DNA of 64,000 nucleotides, taken from the NCBI RefSeq assembly GCF_003254705.1, contig NZ_QFYR01000003.1, positions 372,001 to 436,000 on the forward strand, written 5' to 3'. Of this stretch, positions 1 to 9,687 are shown in pieces. The position numbers and the translations under genes were made by a program. Each line of letters begins with the position of its first letter. Within the stretch, counting starts at the first letter, position 1. The notes beneath the pieces were generated by a model that saw only the letters and a program-made list of their open reading frames with translations, did no database searches and was not told the origin of the DNA. This stretch comes from Phenylobacterium deserti. Lineage in GTDB: Bacteria > Pseudomonadota > Alphaproteobacteria > Caulobacterales > Caulobacteraceae.

Positions 1-713
1 AGCAGGAACTCGCGGTTCCCGTCGCCGCCGGTGATCGGACTGTCCGCCGTTTCCAGAACGCGCCAGCCGCTGGCTTCCAGAAAGGCGCGCACGGCTTCCA
101 GCGCCCCCATCTGCGCCGCCTCGTCCTTGACCACCCCGCCCTTGCCTACGCCGTCGGGCCCCACCTCGAACTGAGGCTTCACCAGGGCGACCAGTTCACC
201 GCCTGACCGTGCAAGACGGAGGGCGGCTGGCAGCGCCTTTTCCAGGCTGATGAAGCTGACGTCGGTGACGATCAGGCCAGGCGGCTCGGGAATCAGAGCC
301 GGCGTGAGATCGCGAGCGTCAGTGCCCTCAAGGCTCGTGACCCGAGGATCCCCGGCCAGCTTCGGATGCAATTGCCCCCGCCCGACGTCCACCGCGTAGA
401 CCCGCCGCGCGCCGGCTGAGAGCGCCACTTCGGTGAACCCGCCCGTTGAGGCGCCGACGTCGAGCACCGCCTGGTCTCGCACCGTCACCGACCACAGCGC
501 GAGGGCGTGCGCCAGCTTCAGGGCGCCGCGCCCGACCCACGGGTGAGCGGCGACCGCCTCCAGGACGACATCTTCGTCCAGGCTGTCCGACGGCTTGGCG
601 ACCGTGCGACCGCCGGCGACCACGCCGCCGGCCTCGATGGCGGCGCGAGCCTTGGCGCGGCTCTCGAAGAGGCCGCGCTCCACCAGCAGGATGTCCGCCC
701 GTTTCTTCCCCAC
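1..713 (-). CDS. tlyA: TlyA family rRNA 2'-O-methyltransferase (3' end outside the window)
   Basis: The reverse strand reads from a GTG start (MGKKRADILLVERGLFESR) into an N-terminal S4 RNA-binding domain (about residues 1-60), then an FtsJ/RrmJ-type Rossmann methyltransferase domain. A SAM-binding motif DVGASTGGFTE is visible. TlyA proteins 2'-O-methylate cytidines in 16S/23S rRNA; some are annotated as hemolysin A. The stop lies beyond position 1, so the C-terminus is missing. The GTG start is only 9 nt past the stop of the upstream acyl-CoA synthetase gene, so the two are probably co-transcribed. I chose GTG because the S4 domain begins right after it and no in-frame ATG lies nearby. Confidence 0.9.
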   Translation of the reverse strand, partial: MGKKRADILLVERGLFESRAKARAAIEAGGVVAGGRTVAKPSDSLDEDVVLEAVAAHPWVGRGALKLAHALALWSVTVRDQAVLDVGASTGGFTEVALSAGARRVYAVDVGRGQLHPKLAGDPRVTSLEGTDARDLTPALIPEPPGLIVTDVSFISLEKALPAALRLARSGGELVALVKPQFEVGPDGVGKGGVVKDEAAQMGALEAVRAFLEASGWRVLETADSPITGGDGNREFL

Positions 714-722
714 GGCGGCTGT

Positions 723-2483
723 TTAGGCCGTAGCGGGCTCCTGGGCGAACAGCTTCTTCAGCTCGCTCTTGAGGATCTTGCCGTTGGCGTTGCGCGGCAG
801 GGTCTCGGGCCAGAAGCGCACCTCGACCGGCACCTTGAACGCCGCCAGGCGCTCGGCGACCCAGGCCCGGAGCTCCGCCTCGTCGGCGTCCCCGCCGGGC
901 TTCAGCGTGACGACCGCCACCGGCTCTTCGCCCAGGGTGCGATGGGGCCGGCCCACAATGGCGGCGTCCATGATCGCCGGATGGTCATAGAGGCAGTTCT
1001 CGACCTCGACGCAGTAGATGTTCTCGCCGCCCCGGATCAGCATGTCCTTGGCGCGGTCGATGATGAAGCAGAAGCCTTCCTCGTCCAGCCGCGCCAAGTC
1101 GCCGGTGCGCACCCAGCCGTCCACAAAGGTCTCGGCGCTCGCTTCGGGCTTGTTCCAATAGCACTTGGCGTTCATCGGCCCCTTGGACCACAGCTCTCCG
1201 ACCTCGCCGGCTGGGAGCACCGTGACGCCGTCTGCGGGATCGCGGATCTGCAGTTCGGCGACGGCTGCCGCCGGGCCACAGCTGTCCGGTCGGTTGATGT
1301 AGTCCTCCCCGCCGTTTGAGGTGACGGTGGCGCAGGTCTCGGTCATGCCCCAACCCTGGCCAGGGATGGAGTTCGGGAACGCTTCCCGGATGCGCCGCAC
1401 AAGCTCCGGCGCCGCGGGCGCGCCGCCGAACGAGACGCCTTCCAGCGAGGACAGGTCGTAGTTCACCCGCGCCGGGTGCTCGATCAGCTGCCAGGCGATG
1501 GTCGGCACCCCGCCGGCCAGCGTGACCCGCTCGCGCTCGATCAGCTCGAAAGCGCGGATCGGGTCCCACTTGCGCATCATGACGATCTTGCCGCCGTTGA
1601 AGAACGTCGGGTTCAGAGAGGCGAAGCAGCCCGTCACGTGGAAGAGCGGAATCGAAAGCAGGCCCGTCCGCTGGGGCGCGGCCGGATCGGGCGCCGGCGG
1701 CATCTCTCCACGGCGGAGGAAGACGCGCGCCCCGGCCGCCATGGCCGTGAAGATGTTGGAGTTCACCGCCCGCTGGGTGGCCAGGGCGCCCTTCGGCTTT
1801 CCGGTCGTGCCGGAGGTGTAGAAGATCGTGGCGTCGTCGTCGGGGCCGATGTCGGCCGGCGGCAGCGGTTGATCCGGCAAGGCGCCCCAGGCGGCAGGTT
1901 CGCCCACCACCTGCTCCAGCTTGGCGATCAGGGGATGAGCGATCTCGTCCTCTTCCCGGCTCACGTAGATCCGCTGCAGATCAGGGCAGTTGTGGAGGTG
2001 CTCGACGATCCGCTCGTAGCGCTCGGCGTCGACGACAGCGATCTTCGCGCCCGAGTCGACCAGGCCGTACTCGAGCTCCGGGCCGGTCCACCAGGCGTTC
2101 AGGGGCGTGACCACGGCTCCGATGGATGCGGCGGCATAGAAGGCCAGCACCCACTCCGGCAGGTTGCGCATGATGATCGCGACGCGATCACCCTTCTGCA
2201 CGCCCTGCGCCTGCAGCTCGCGACCGAAGGCGGACACGGCGCGATAGAAGGCTTCGAACGAGACCCGCTCGTCTTCGTAGACCAGGAAGATCTTCTCGCC
2301 CTGCGCCCGGGACATCTCCACGACGGCGCGCAGTGAGGGCGGCAGGTTCTTCCAGACCTTGGACGGCACGCCGCGGATATCCGCGTCAGCGATCTCCAGG
2401 GGACTGCCGGGACCGCCGATCAGGGCGTGCGCCTGGGCGATCGACATCGCCGGCCAACCGGGAGGCAGCGTCGCCTCGTTCAT
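723..2483 (-). CDS. Class I adenylate-forming enzyme (acyl-CoA synthetase/ligase)
   Basis: This 586-residue ANL-superfamily enzyme would activate a carboxylic acid with ATP and load it onto CoA. The P-loop-like motif YTSGTTGKPKG lies at about residues 222-232. A GWGMTE motif, the hinge region GWVRTGDLARLDEEGF and a C-terminal catalytic lysine in NANGKILKSEL follow. The open frame extends 29 codons upstream, but the ATG at 2483 has a strong ribosome site (AAGGAGAG) and begins the conserved part. The family is closest to medium/long-chain fatty acyl-CoA ligases, but the sequence alone does not fix the substrate. It sits between valS and tlyA on the same strand. Confidence 0.9.
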   Translation of the reverse strand: MNEATLPPGWPAMSIAQAHALIGGPGSPLEIADADIRGVPSKVWKNLPPSLRAVVEMSRAQGEKIFLVYEDERVSFEAFYRAVSAFGRELQAQGVQKGDRVAIIMRNLPEWVLAFYAAASIGAVVTPLNAWWTGPELEYGLVDSGAKIAVVDAERYERIVEHLHNCPDLQRIYVSREEDEIAHPLIAKLEQVVGEPAAWGALPDQPLPPADIGPDDDATIFYTSGTTGKPKGALATQRAVNSNIFTAMAAGARVFLRRGEMPPAPDPAAPQRTGLLSIPLFHVTGCFASLNPTFFNGGKIVMMRKWDPIRAFELIERERVTLAGGVPTIAWQLIEHPARVNYDLSSLEGVSFGGAPAAPELVRRIREAFPNSIPGQGWGMTETCATVTSNGGEDYINRPDSCGPAAAVAELQIRDPADGVTVLPAGEVGELWSKGPMNAKCYWNKPEASAETFVDGWVRTGDLARLDEEGFCFIIDRAKDMLIRGGENIYCVEVENCLYDHPAIMDAAIVGRPHRTLGEEPVAVVTLKPGGDADEAELRAWVAERLAAFKVPVEVRFWPETLPRNANGKILKSELKKLFAQEPATA

Positions 2484-2656
2484 GGGCGTCTCTCCTTGGG
2501 CTTGCGCGCAGGTCTCGATGGCCCGCGCGTCGTTCCCAAGTGAACAAGCATAACCCACGGCCGGAGGCAAACGACTGTTTGAAGTCAGCCGCCCAACAAG
2601 GCTTCACGCCCTGAAGGGAGGCAGGGGCTGACGCCGCCGCTTCCCTCTAGGTCACG

Positions 2657-5323
2657 CTAGGCGAGGCCGCCGAGGCGCGACAGCGCGCTTTCGAGCTTGG
2701 CCTTCGCCGCCTGGGCGTCTGCGAGCCGCTCGCGGTTCTCCTCCACCACCTCTTCCGGCGCGCGGGCCACGAAGTCGGGATTGCCGAGCTTCTTGGAGAT
2801 CTTCTCGATCTCGCCTGAAAGGCCGCCCACCTCCTTGGCCAGCCGCGCCCGTTCCGCGGCGAGGTCGATGAACTCCGCGACGGGCAGCGCCAGGGTCGCG
2901 CCCGCGACCACGTAAGGGATCGATCCCTCCGGGGCGGCGTCCACGAAGCTCACGTCCGCCACGCGAAGCAGCTGGGCGATGAGCGGTGCGTTGGTCCGAA
3001 GCACCTCGCCCTGCCCTTCGGTCGCCTCGACGACCAGAAGGCTCGGACGCGCGGACGGCGGCACGTTCAGCTCCTGACGCACCGAACGCCCTTCGGAAAT
3101 GGCGTCGATGATCAGGCCGATCTCGGCGTCCGCTGCGGCGTCAACCAGGCTCTCCGGCAGATCCGGCCAGGGCGCGGTCATCAGGAAGCCCTTGTGCGCA
3201 CGCGGCGCGCCAAGGTCCGCGGTCTGGCGCCACAGCTCTTCCGTCAGGAACGGCATCACCGGGTGCAGCAGCTTGAAGATGACGTCCAGCACCCACGCCG
3301 CGGTGGCGCGCGTCTCGTCACGGGCCGCCTCGTCCGCGCCGTTAAGCACTGGCTTGGACAGCTCCACATACCAGTCGCAGAACACGTTCCAGATGAAGCG
3401 ATAGAGCGCGGTGGCCGCCTCGTCGAAGCCGCAGTCCGCCAGCGCCTTGGTCACGGTCTGGGCGGTGCGCACCGTCTCGCCGATCACCCAGCGATTCAGA
3501 GCGCTCTTGGCCTGAGCCGGCTCAAAGCCTTCGGCTCGGGCGCAGCCGTTCATCAGGGCGAAGCGCGTGGCGTTCCAAAGCTTGGTGCCGAAGTTGCGGT
3601 AGCCCTCGATCCGCTGCTTAGACAGCTTGATGTCGCGGGCCTGGCCCGACATCGCCGTCAGGGTGAAGCGCAGGGCGTCCGCGCCGAACTCGTCCACAAG
3701 TTCGAGCGGGTCCATGACGTTGCCCTTGGACTTGGACATCTTCGCGCCGGACGCGTCGCGCACCAGGGCGTTGATGAACACGCGCTTGAACGGCACCTCG
3801 CCCTGGAAGTGCAGCCCCTGCATCATCATCCGGGCGACCCAGAAGAAGATGATGTCGAAGCCTGTGATCAGGGTGTGCGTGGGGTAGAACCGGGCCAGAT
3901 CGGACGTCTGCTCCGGCCAGCCCATGGTGGAGAACGGCCACAGCGCGGAGGAGAACCAGGTGTCCAGAACATCCTCGTCCTGACGCAGCGGCTCATCACG
4001 GCCGTAGTGCTCGCGCGCCTTGGCCTTGGCTTCCTCTTCCGTCTCCTCGACGAACACGGCGCCATCGGGGCCGAACCACGCCGGGATCCGGTGCCCCCAC
4101 CACAGCTGGCGGGAGATGGTCCACGGCTGGATGTTCCGCATCCACTCGAAGTAAGTCTTCTCCCAGTGCTTGGGCACGAAGACGGTGTCGCCCTCTTCCA
4201 CCGCCTTGATGGCCGGCTGGGCGAGCACCTCGGCGTTCACGAACCACTGGTCGGTCAGGTACGGCTCGACGACCACGCTGGACCGGTCGCCGTGCGGGAC
4301 CATGTGGCGGGTCTTCTCGATGCCGCGCAGCAGCTCGAGCGCCTCGAACTGCTCGATCACCTTCTTGCGGGCGACGAACCGATCGAGGCCGCGGAAGTCC
4401 TCCGGCGCCTCGTCATTGATGCGGCCAAAGTCATCCAGGATGTTGATCATCGGCAGCCCGTGCCGCTTGCCGACCTGGAAGTCGTTGAAGTCGTGCGCCG
4501 GCGTGATCTTCACCGCGCCGGAGCCCTTCTCGGGATCGGCGTACTCGTCCGCCACGATCGGGATCAGGCGGCCGACGATCGGCAGCCGCACGTTCTTGCC
4601 GATCAGGCCCGCGTAGCGCTCGTCATCGGGATGCACGGCGACGGCCGTGTCGCCCAGCATGGTCTCTGGCCGCGTGGTCGCCACGACGATCTCGCCCGAG
4701 CCGTCTTCCAGCGGATAGGCGAAATGCCAGTAGTGGCCGTCGACTTCCTTCTGCTCGACTTCGAGATCGGAAATGGCGGTCTGGAAGTGGGGGTCCCAGT
4801 TCACCAGCCGCTTGTCGCGGTAGATCAGGCCTTCGCGGTGCAGCTGGACGAACACCTTGCGGACGGCCGCCGACAGCCCTTCGTCCAGGGTAAAGCGCTC
4901 GCGGCTCCAGTCGCAGGAGGCGCCAAGGCGGCGCAGCTGATTGACGATCTGGCCGCCGCTCTCAGCCTTCCATTCCCAGATCTTCTCCACGAACGCTTCG
5001 CGGCCAAGATCCCGGCGGCCCACGTTGCCCTCCTGCGCGAGCTTGCGCTCGACCACCATCTGCGTGGCGATGCCCGCGTGGTCGGTGCCGGGCAGCCACA
5101 GGGCCGCCTTGCCGCGCATCCGCTCGAAGCGGATCAGCACGTCCTGCAGGGTGTTGTTCAGCGCGTGGCCGATGTGCAGCGAGCCCGTCACATTCGGCGG
5201 CGGGATCACAATGCTGAACGGTTCAGCGTTCGGATCATCCGTCGGCGCAAAGGCGCCGGACGCCTCCCACTCTTGGTACAGGCGCGGTTCGGCGGTCTTG
5301 GGATCGAAGGTCTTGTCGAGCAT
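2657..5323 (-). CDS. valS: Valyl-tRNA synthetase
   Basis: This 888-residue class I aminoacyl-tRNA synthetase charges tRNA-Val in the cytoplasm. The HIGH signature is at residues 50-53 (in [11 protein letters not shown]) and the KMSKS loop at about 528-532. The CP1 editing domain lies between them, with [13 protein letters not shown]. The C-terminal tail (about 820-888) is a charged, alanine-rich coiled coil, the usual ValS tRNA-binding arm. Length is normal for the family. It lies 100 nt downstream of popZ on the same strand, an order I recall from Caulobacter. Confidence 0.98.
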   Translation of the reverse strand: MLDKTFDPKTAEPRLYQEWEASGAFAPTDDPNAEPFSIVIPPPNVTGSLHIGHALNNTLQDVLIRFERMRGKAALWLPGTDHAGIATQMVVERKLAQEGNVGRRDLGREAFVEKIWEWKAESGGQIVNQLRRLGASCDWSRERFTLDEGLSAAVRKVFVQLHREGLIYRDKRLVNWDPHFQTAISDLEVEQKEVDGHYWHFAYPLEDGSGEIVVATTRPETMLGDTAVAVHPDDERYAGLIGKNVRLPIVGRLIPIVADEYADPEKGSGAVKITPAHDFNDFQVGKRHGLPMINILDDFGRINDEAPEDFRGLDRFVARKKVIEQFEALELLRGIEKTRHMVPHGDRSSVVVEPYLTDQWFVNAEVLAQPAIKAVEEGDTVFVPKHWEKTYFEWMRNIQPWTISRQLWWGHRIPAWFGPDGAVFVEETEEEAKAKAREHYGRDEPLRQDEDVLDTWFSSALWPFSTMGWPEQTSDLARFYPTHTLITGFDIIFFWVARMMMQGLHFQGEVPFKRVFINALVRDASGAKMSKSKGNVMDPLELVDEFGADALRFTLTAMSGQARDIKLSKQRIEGYRNFGTKLWNATRFALMNGCARAEGFEPAQAKSALNRWVIGETVRTAQTVTKALADCGFDEAATALYRFIWNVFCDWYVELSKPVLNGADEAARDETRATAAWVLDVIFKLLHPVMPFLTEELWRQTADLGAPRAHKGFLMTAPWPDLPESLVDAAADAEIGLIIDAISEGRSVRQELNVPPSARPSLLVVEATEGQGEVLRTNAPLIAQLLRVADVSFVDAAPEGSIPYVVAGATLALPVAEFIDLAAERARLAKEVGGLSGEIEKISKKLGNPDFVARAPEEVVEENRERLADAQAAKAKLESALSRLGGLA

Positions 5324-5423
5324 GGCGTTTTGCGGCGGGCGCGGATGCGCGCCGCCGGCGTCTTACAGGGGTTGGCGCTGATAGCGAAGCAGAAGGCGCA
5401 GCCGAGGGGCCGCGCCGTGCGTC

Positions 5424-5978
5424 CTAGCGTACTCGGCCGCGCGCGATGCGCTCGACCTCGGCGGTCACCGCCTGCTGGACGATGGCCGGCAGATTGTCGT
5501 CAAGCCATTGTTGCAGCAGAGGCCGCAGAAGCTCGCGCACCACGTCTTCCAGCGTGCGGCCCTCGGCGGGCATGAGCACGGCCGCGGACAGCTGGCCGAA
5601 GGCCGAGGCCGCGGCCTCAGCCGCGCGGTCGCTCACCAGGGGCATGATCGGCTCGACGGGCGGCGGCGCAGCGAAGCCGAAGTCCGGCTCTGGCGAGCCC
5701 GGCGTGTAGACGTCCAGATCGCCGTGGGTCTCGACCTTTTCGGTGAGCTCCAGCGCGTCTTCGTCTTCTTCCGGAGCGCCCATGACAGGTTGCGGCGCGG
5801 GCGGCGGCACAGGCGTTTCGGGCTCGGGCTCGGGAGCGGCGGCCGCAGGCGCGGGCGGCTCTTCGACCGGCGCCGCCGCGGCCGGCTCGGCCGCCGGCGC
5901 GTCATCCTCGGAAATGATCCGGCGGATGGAGGCCAGGATCTCCTCCATCGTCGGTTCTTGCGAGGACTGTTCCGACAT
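5424..5978 (-). CDS. popZ: Polar organizing protein PopZ
   Basis: This 184-residue protein (DUF2497 family) has the hallmark PopZ N-terminus, QEPTMEEILASIRRIISED at about 7-25. A long acidic, proline-rich linker (about 26-105) follows. A C-terminal helical oligomerisation region contains GRTLEDVVRELLRPLLQQW. In Caulobacter crescentus PopZ forms a polar microdomain that anchors the ParB-parS centromere and recruits cell-cycle regulators. The C. crescentus protein is about 177 residues, so this one is full length. It lies between the tolC-like gene and valS on the same strand. The linker is the least conserved part, as expected for a disordered spacer. Confidence 0.95.
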   Translation of the reverse strand: MSEQSSQEPTMEEILASIRRIISEDDAPAAEPAAAAPVEEPPAPAAAAPEPEPETPVPPPAPQPVMGAPEEDEDALELTEKVETHGDLDVYTPGSPEPDFGFAAPPPVEPIMPLVSDRAAEAAASAFGQLSAAVLMPAEGRTLEDVVRELLRPLLQQWLDDNLPAIVQQAVTAEVERIARGRVR

Positions 5979-6091
5979 TTGCGACCGCCAGGCTGAAGAG
6001 AGAATCCGAAGCCGCTAGCCTATGCGCGGTGCGGCAATCCTGCAATTTCCGCTTTTCGCCAGTGCGCTCACCTGAGAGGCGAGCGCAAGGC

Positions 6092-7648
6092 TCAGCGAGC
6101 TGCCGTGGCCGCCTGCGACGGCGGCGGCTGCAGGCCCGGCGGGATCGGCACCTCGGTCGGACGCGCGTTCACCGCCGGAGCCGGCGCGATGGTCAGCAGC
6201 CGGTCGATCACGCCGATCGGCTCCTCCCACGGGACCCAGCCCCAGGTCATACGCAGACGACGGAAGTTGGCGCGCGGATCGTACTGCGCTTGCGACGGCG
6301 TCAGGTTCTTGGCTTCCAGCCGGCCCATGGTGCTGAGCACGCTGGCGGCGGCGACATATTCGTCACGGCGCGCGTTCACCTGATTGAGCTGGGCCGACCG
6401 GAGTTCCTGTTCGGCGTTCAGCACATCGAGGGTCGTGCGCAGGCCGACCTGCTGCTCCTGGCGCGTACCTTCAGCCGCGATGCGCGCCGCGCGAACCTGC
6501 TCGTCGGTGGACGCGATGTTCGCCCGCGACGCCAGCAACTGATTCCAGAACTGGCTGATGCTCTGCAGCACGCTGCGGCGCTGGGTCTCGATGGTGATCC
6601 GGTCAGCGTTGTTGCGCTCGACGGCCTGGCGAACACGCGAGGAGACGAGCCCGCCGCTGAACAAGGGAACTTGCACCGTGACGCTGGTGGTCGTGTTGCG
6701 GCTATAGAGTTCCCGCTCGAAAGGGGTCAGGCTGCCGCCAGCGAAGCTGAGCGTGCTGTTGAGGGAGACGTTTGGCATCCGCTCGGCACGGGCGCCGGCC
6801 ACTCGAGCGCGGCTAGCCATTTCGGCGAATTGTTGGGCTCGCAGCAGCGGGCTATTCGCCTCCGCGATATTGAACGCGTCGTCCACATTCCCGGGCAACA
6901 GGTAAGCGAGCGAAGGCTCCGGTTCGAGCTCAGTTGGGTTGTGACCCACCAACGCCGCGTAAGAAGCGCGGCTGATAGCCAGCTGCGCCTGGGTGCTCTG
7001 TAGCTGGGCTTGCGATTGGGCAAGGCGCGCCTGCGACTGCGCAACGTCAGTGCGCGTAACTTCACCGACGTCGAAGCGCGCCTGTGATTCCTGCAGCTGG
7101 CGCTGCAGGACTGCGACGTTTTCCTGCTGAATGCGCAGCGCTTCCGTATCGCGCCGCACATCGACATAGGCCTGGATCACAGCGCCAAGCACCTGAGCTT
7201 CAACACGCCGCAGGTTCTCTCGCCCCTGCAGCACGTCGGCGTTCGCAGCCGTGACCGCGGCGCTGACGCGCCCCCCAGTCCAGATCGGCTGGCTGAAGGT
7301 CAACTGCACCCGGGACGAGCCGAAATCGCTGATGCCATCGGATTGGCGCGGATCTGGGATGCCATCCCCGTTCTGGTCCACCACCGCCACGGCCGCCGAC
7401 GGCGTACGAGATTCCGAGTAGCCCCACTGACCGCTCAGACTCAGCGTCGGACGCCAACCGGTCCGGGCTTGCACGTAGTTCTCGTCGAGCGCGCGCTGGG
7501 TGGCGCGTTGGGCCTGAAGCGTGGGGTTGTTCGCGTAGGCTTGTGCGATGGCGTCCGCGAGCGTCTCGGCCGATGCTGGCGTCACAGCCGCAGCAGCTCC
7601 CACGCTGAAAACCGCGGCCAGCAACCGTGCGCGAAGGCGCTTCGACAT
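6092..7648 (-). CDS. TolC family outer-membrane efflux/secretion protein
   Basis: This 518-residue protein begins with a signal peptide (about residues 1-27, ending TPASA). Two repeats of the outer-membrane efflux protein fold follow, with the typical start ETLADAIAQAYANNPTLQAQRA and conserved QARTGWRPTLSLSGQWGYSES. TolC proteins trimerise into an outer-membrane barrel plus periplasmic tunnel for type I secretion or RND/ABC efflux. Caulobacter has an equivalent beside popZ, described as one of two outer-membrane components (RsaF) for S-layer secretion. Whether this protein serves an S-layer cannot be told from this window, because no adaptor or ABC exporter partner is adjacent. The C-terminus is proline-rich. 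Confidence 0.93.
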   Translation of the reverse strand: MSKRLRARLLAAVFSVGAAAAVTPASAETLADAIAQAYANNPTLQAQRATQRALDENYVQARTGWRPTLSLSGQWGYSESRTPSAAVAVVDQNGDGIPDPRQSDGISDFGSSRVQLTFSQPIWTGGRVSAAVTAANADVLQGRENLRRVEAQVLGAVIQAYVDVRRDTEALRIQQENVAVLQRQLQESQARFDVGEVTRTDVAQSQARLAQSQAQLQSTQAQLAISRASYAALVGHNPTELEPEPSLAYLLPGNVDDAFNIAEANSPLLRAQQFAEMASRARVAGARAERMPNVSLNSTLSFAGGSLTPFERELYSRNTTTSVTVQVPLFSGGLVSSRVRQAVERNNADRITIETQRRSVLQSISQFWNQLLASRANIASTDEQVRAARIAAEGTRQEQQVGLRTTLDVLNAEQELRSAQLNQVNARRDEYVAAASVLSTMGRLEAKNLTPSQAQYDPRANFRRLRMTWGWVPWEEPIGVIDRLLTIAPAPAVNARPTEVPIPPGLQPPPSQAATAAR

Positions 7649-7767
7649 TCTAGTTATTCCCCGCTCAGGCGTCCTGATGCCCTATAGGCCGACCTTGGCG
7701 TGCATACCAAGAGGCCGTCAGCTTAAGCTTTTTTCACCAAAACGTTTCGGGGGTGTTTCTGGGCGCC

Positions 7768-8331
7768 CTAAAGGGCGAAACCGTGTTCCACTTCGAAGCC
7801 GGCGAGCACCGGCGCGAAGGAATCGAACAGCTCGCGACGGCCGAGCCCATCTTCCGTGCGAACGTAGAGGCAGGCTTTGCCGACCGCGCCGTCCCGCTCC
7901 ACGACCGCCAGGCGGCCATTCGGCGCGACAGCCTGCAGCCAGGCCTCAGGCGCACGACCAACCGCGCCCTCCACAACGATGACGTCATACTGGCCATCCA
8001 CGGCGGTCAGATCCTCGCCGTCCAGGCGCGTGACCGGGACGCCCATGTGCTCGATCACCGCCGCGGCGTAGGGCGCGGCGATGGCCAGGGCGCGCTCGCC
8101 CGGCATGGGCCGCACGGCCTGAAGCAGCTTGGCCACGTCGCGCGGCTGCATCAAGCAGCGGCCCGGGGCGTACTCCACCGAGGCGTCGGCATAGGCCAGG
8201 TACGCCTTGCCTTCCGGCATGAAGCTCTCGCGCGACAGCTCCCGCATGGCGTCGTGGATGCGCACGTCGGTGACGTCCTGGGTGCGCACCTGGCTTTCCA
8301 CCATGTTCAGGCGGGCGGCGGCGAAGTCCAT
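7768..8331 (-). CDS. Protein-L-isoaspartate O-methyltransferase-like protein, degenerate SAM site
   Basis: This 187-residue protein starts MDFAAARLNMVESQVRTQDV, which matches the N-terminal helix of the PCMT family. The central region keeps the overall fold pattern (RCLMQPRDVAKLLQ, then VDGQYDVIVVEGAVG). The glycine-rich SAM-binding motif expected near 81-92 is replaced by ALAIAAPYAAAV, with no GxGxG. The window holds a second, canonical pcm at 53609-54265, so this copy has probably lost or changed the activity. The start at 8331 has AGAGGA upstream. It precedes the TolC-like gene on the same strand. Confidence 0.82.
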   Translation of the reverse strand: MDFAAARLNMVESQVRTQDVTDVRIHDAMRELSRESFMPEGKAYLAYADASVEYAPGRCLMQPRDVAKLLQAVRPMPGERALAIAAPYAAAVIEHMGVPVTRLDGEDLTAVDGQYDVIVVEGAVGRAPEAWLQAVAPNGRLAVVERDGAVGKACLYVRTEDGLGRRELFDSFAPVLAGFEVEHGFAL

Positions 8332-8464
8332 GAAGGTCCTCTGGGCAATAGAACTGCGTCGGCGGCTTATAGGTCTGCGGTGGCGCCTTGCGCAATCGAT
8401 TGAGACTGATGCGGAGAGAGATTGCCGCGGCCATGCGGTTCCGATAGACAAGCCGCTCTCCGGC

Positions 8465-8538
8465 GGCCTGATGGCGGAGTGGTGACGCACCGGACTGCAA
8501 ATCCGTGAACCCGGGTTCGATTCCCGGTCAGGCCTCCA
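8465..8538 (+). tRNA. tRNA-Cys (GCA)
   Basis: The 74-nt cloverleaf includes an encoded CCA end. The acceptor stem pairs GGCCTGA with TCAGGCC, and the anticodon loop CTGCAAA gives anticodon GCA. The T arm is CCGGG-TTCGATT-CCCGG. The discriminator base is T, normal for bacterial tRNA-Cys. It is divergent from the Pcm-like gene. Confidence 0.97.
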
Positions 8539-8634
8539 ACTTCTTTCCCCACCACAGAACGATCCACAGGTCCCCGCCGTCGGCTGGAACCAAGCTTGGC
8601 CGCGTGGGTTCTTTGTTGATGATGTGAGGACCGC

Positions 8635-8656
8635 CGCGCACGCGGCCGCGTGCGCG
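8635..8656. repeat. Perfect 22-bp GC-rich palindrome
   Basis: The sequence from 8635 to 8656 is an uninterrupted palindrome centred on GGCC (arms CGCGCACGCGG / CCGCGTGCGCG). No T-run follows on either strand, so it is not a typical intrinsic terminator for tRNA-Cys. It lies between that tRNA and the alcohol dehydrogenase gene and could be an operator or an RNA-processing hairpin. Confidence 0.6.
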
Positions 8657-8700
8657 CGCCCCCTCGCCTCGCCTGAAGTTCTTCGTTGGGGACAAGCTAG

Positions 8701-9687
8701 ATGGATGGATCCTTCGCCGGCGCCGACACCATGCGCGCCGCGGTCGTCTCCGCGCCCGGTCAGGTGCGGATGGAAGAGGTCGCCAAGCCGTCCCCGGGCC
8801 CAGGCCAGGTGCGTGTGAAGCTGGAAGGCTGCGGCGTCTGCGCCTCCAACCTGACGCCCTGGGAGGGTCCCGAGTGGATGAACTTCCCGCTGGAAGCCGG
8901 GGCCTTGGGTCATGAAGGCTGGGGCGTGATCGATGCGGTGGGAGACGGCGTGACCGATCTTGCGGTCGGCGATCGGGTGGCCGCCCTCTCCTACAAGTCC
9001 TACGCCGAGTACGACGTCGCCGAGGCCGAAGCCTGCATCAAGCTTCCCGAATCGCTGGCCGGCCAGCCCTTCCCTGGCGAGCCGCTGGGCTGCGCGATGA
9101 ACATCTTCAAGCGCGCGGACATCCAGGCCGGACAGACGGTGGCGATCGTCGGCATCGGCTTCCTGGGCGCCATCCTCACCCGCCTCGCGACAGACGCAGG
9201 CGCCCGGGTGATCGCCATTTCCCGCCGCCCCTTCTCGCTGGACCTGGCCAAGCAGTACGGCGCCGCGGAAGTCATCCCGATGGACGACCACTACGCCATT
9301 ATCGAGAAGGTGAAGGCGCTCACCGACGGTCAGTTCTGCGATCGGGTGATCGAGGCGGTCGGCAAGCAGTGGCCGCTGGACCTGTCGGCCGAACTCACCC
9401 GTGAGCGTGGCAAGCTGATCATCGCCGGCTACCATCAGGACGGTCCGCGTCAGGTGAACATGTGGCTGTGGAACTGGCGCGGCTTGGACGTCATCAACGC
9501 GCACGAACGCGACCCCAAGGTCTACGCAGACGGAATCCGCGAGGCTGTCGAGGCGATCGCCTCCGGTCGCCTGGACCCTGCGCCGCTGTACACCCACACC
9601 TATCGCCTCGATCAGCTGGACGAGGCGCTGAACGCGACGCGCGATCGTCCGGACGGCTTCCTCAAGGCCCTGGTGGTTCCCCAATGA
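8701..9687 (+). CDS. Zinc-type medium-chain alcohol dehydrogenase-like oxidoreductase
   Basis: This 328-residue MDR-superfamily protein has a GroES-like N-terminal domain with the catalytic-zinc cysteine in EGCGVCASN and the histidine in LGHEGWG. A Rossmann domain follows with the nucleotide motif VAIVGIGFLGA. The four structural-zinc cysteines of classical ADHs are absent. The ATG at 8701 follows GGGGACA; an internal ATG at 8731 begins the conserved core and is an alternative start. The stop overlaps the next gene's start (ATGA), so the two oxidoreductases are translationally coupled. Such pairs often act on sugars or inositols; the substrate here is unknown. Confidence 0.85.
   Translation: MDGSFAGADTMRAAVVSAPGQVRMEEVAKPSPGPGQVRVKLEGCGVCASNLTPWEGPEWMNFPLEAGALGHEGWGVIDAVGDGVTDLAVGDRVAALSYKSYAEYDVAEAEACIKLPESLAGQPFPGEPLGCAMNIFKRADIQAGQTVAIVGIGFLGAILTRLATDAGARVIAISRRPFSLDLAKQYGAAEVIPMDDHYAIIEKVKALTDGQFCDRVIEAVGKQWPLDLSAELTRERGKLIIAGYHQDGPRQVNMWLWNWRGLDVINAHERDPKVYADGIREAVEAIASGRLDPAPLYTHTYRLDQLDEALNATRDRPDGFLKALVVPQ

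Noticed and set aside
2532..2545. GTTCCCAAGTGAAC before the acyl-CoA synthetase gene as a LexA site
   Set aside because: Its arms are inverted and spaced 6, whereas the alphaproteobacterial LexA site is a direct GTTC-N7-GTTC repeat.
8332..9684. Upstream extension of the Pcm-like frame
   Set aside because: It crosses the tRNA-Cys gene and runs antisense to the alcohol dehydrogenase; the family N-terminus begins at 8331.
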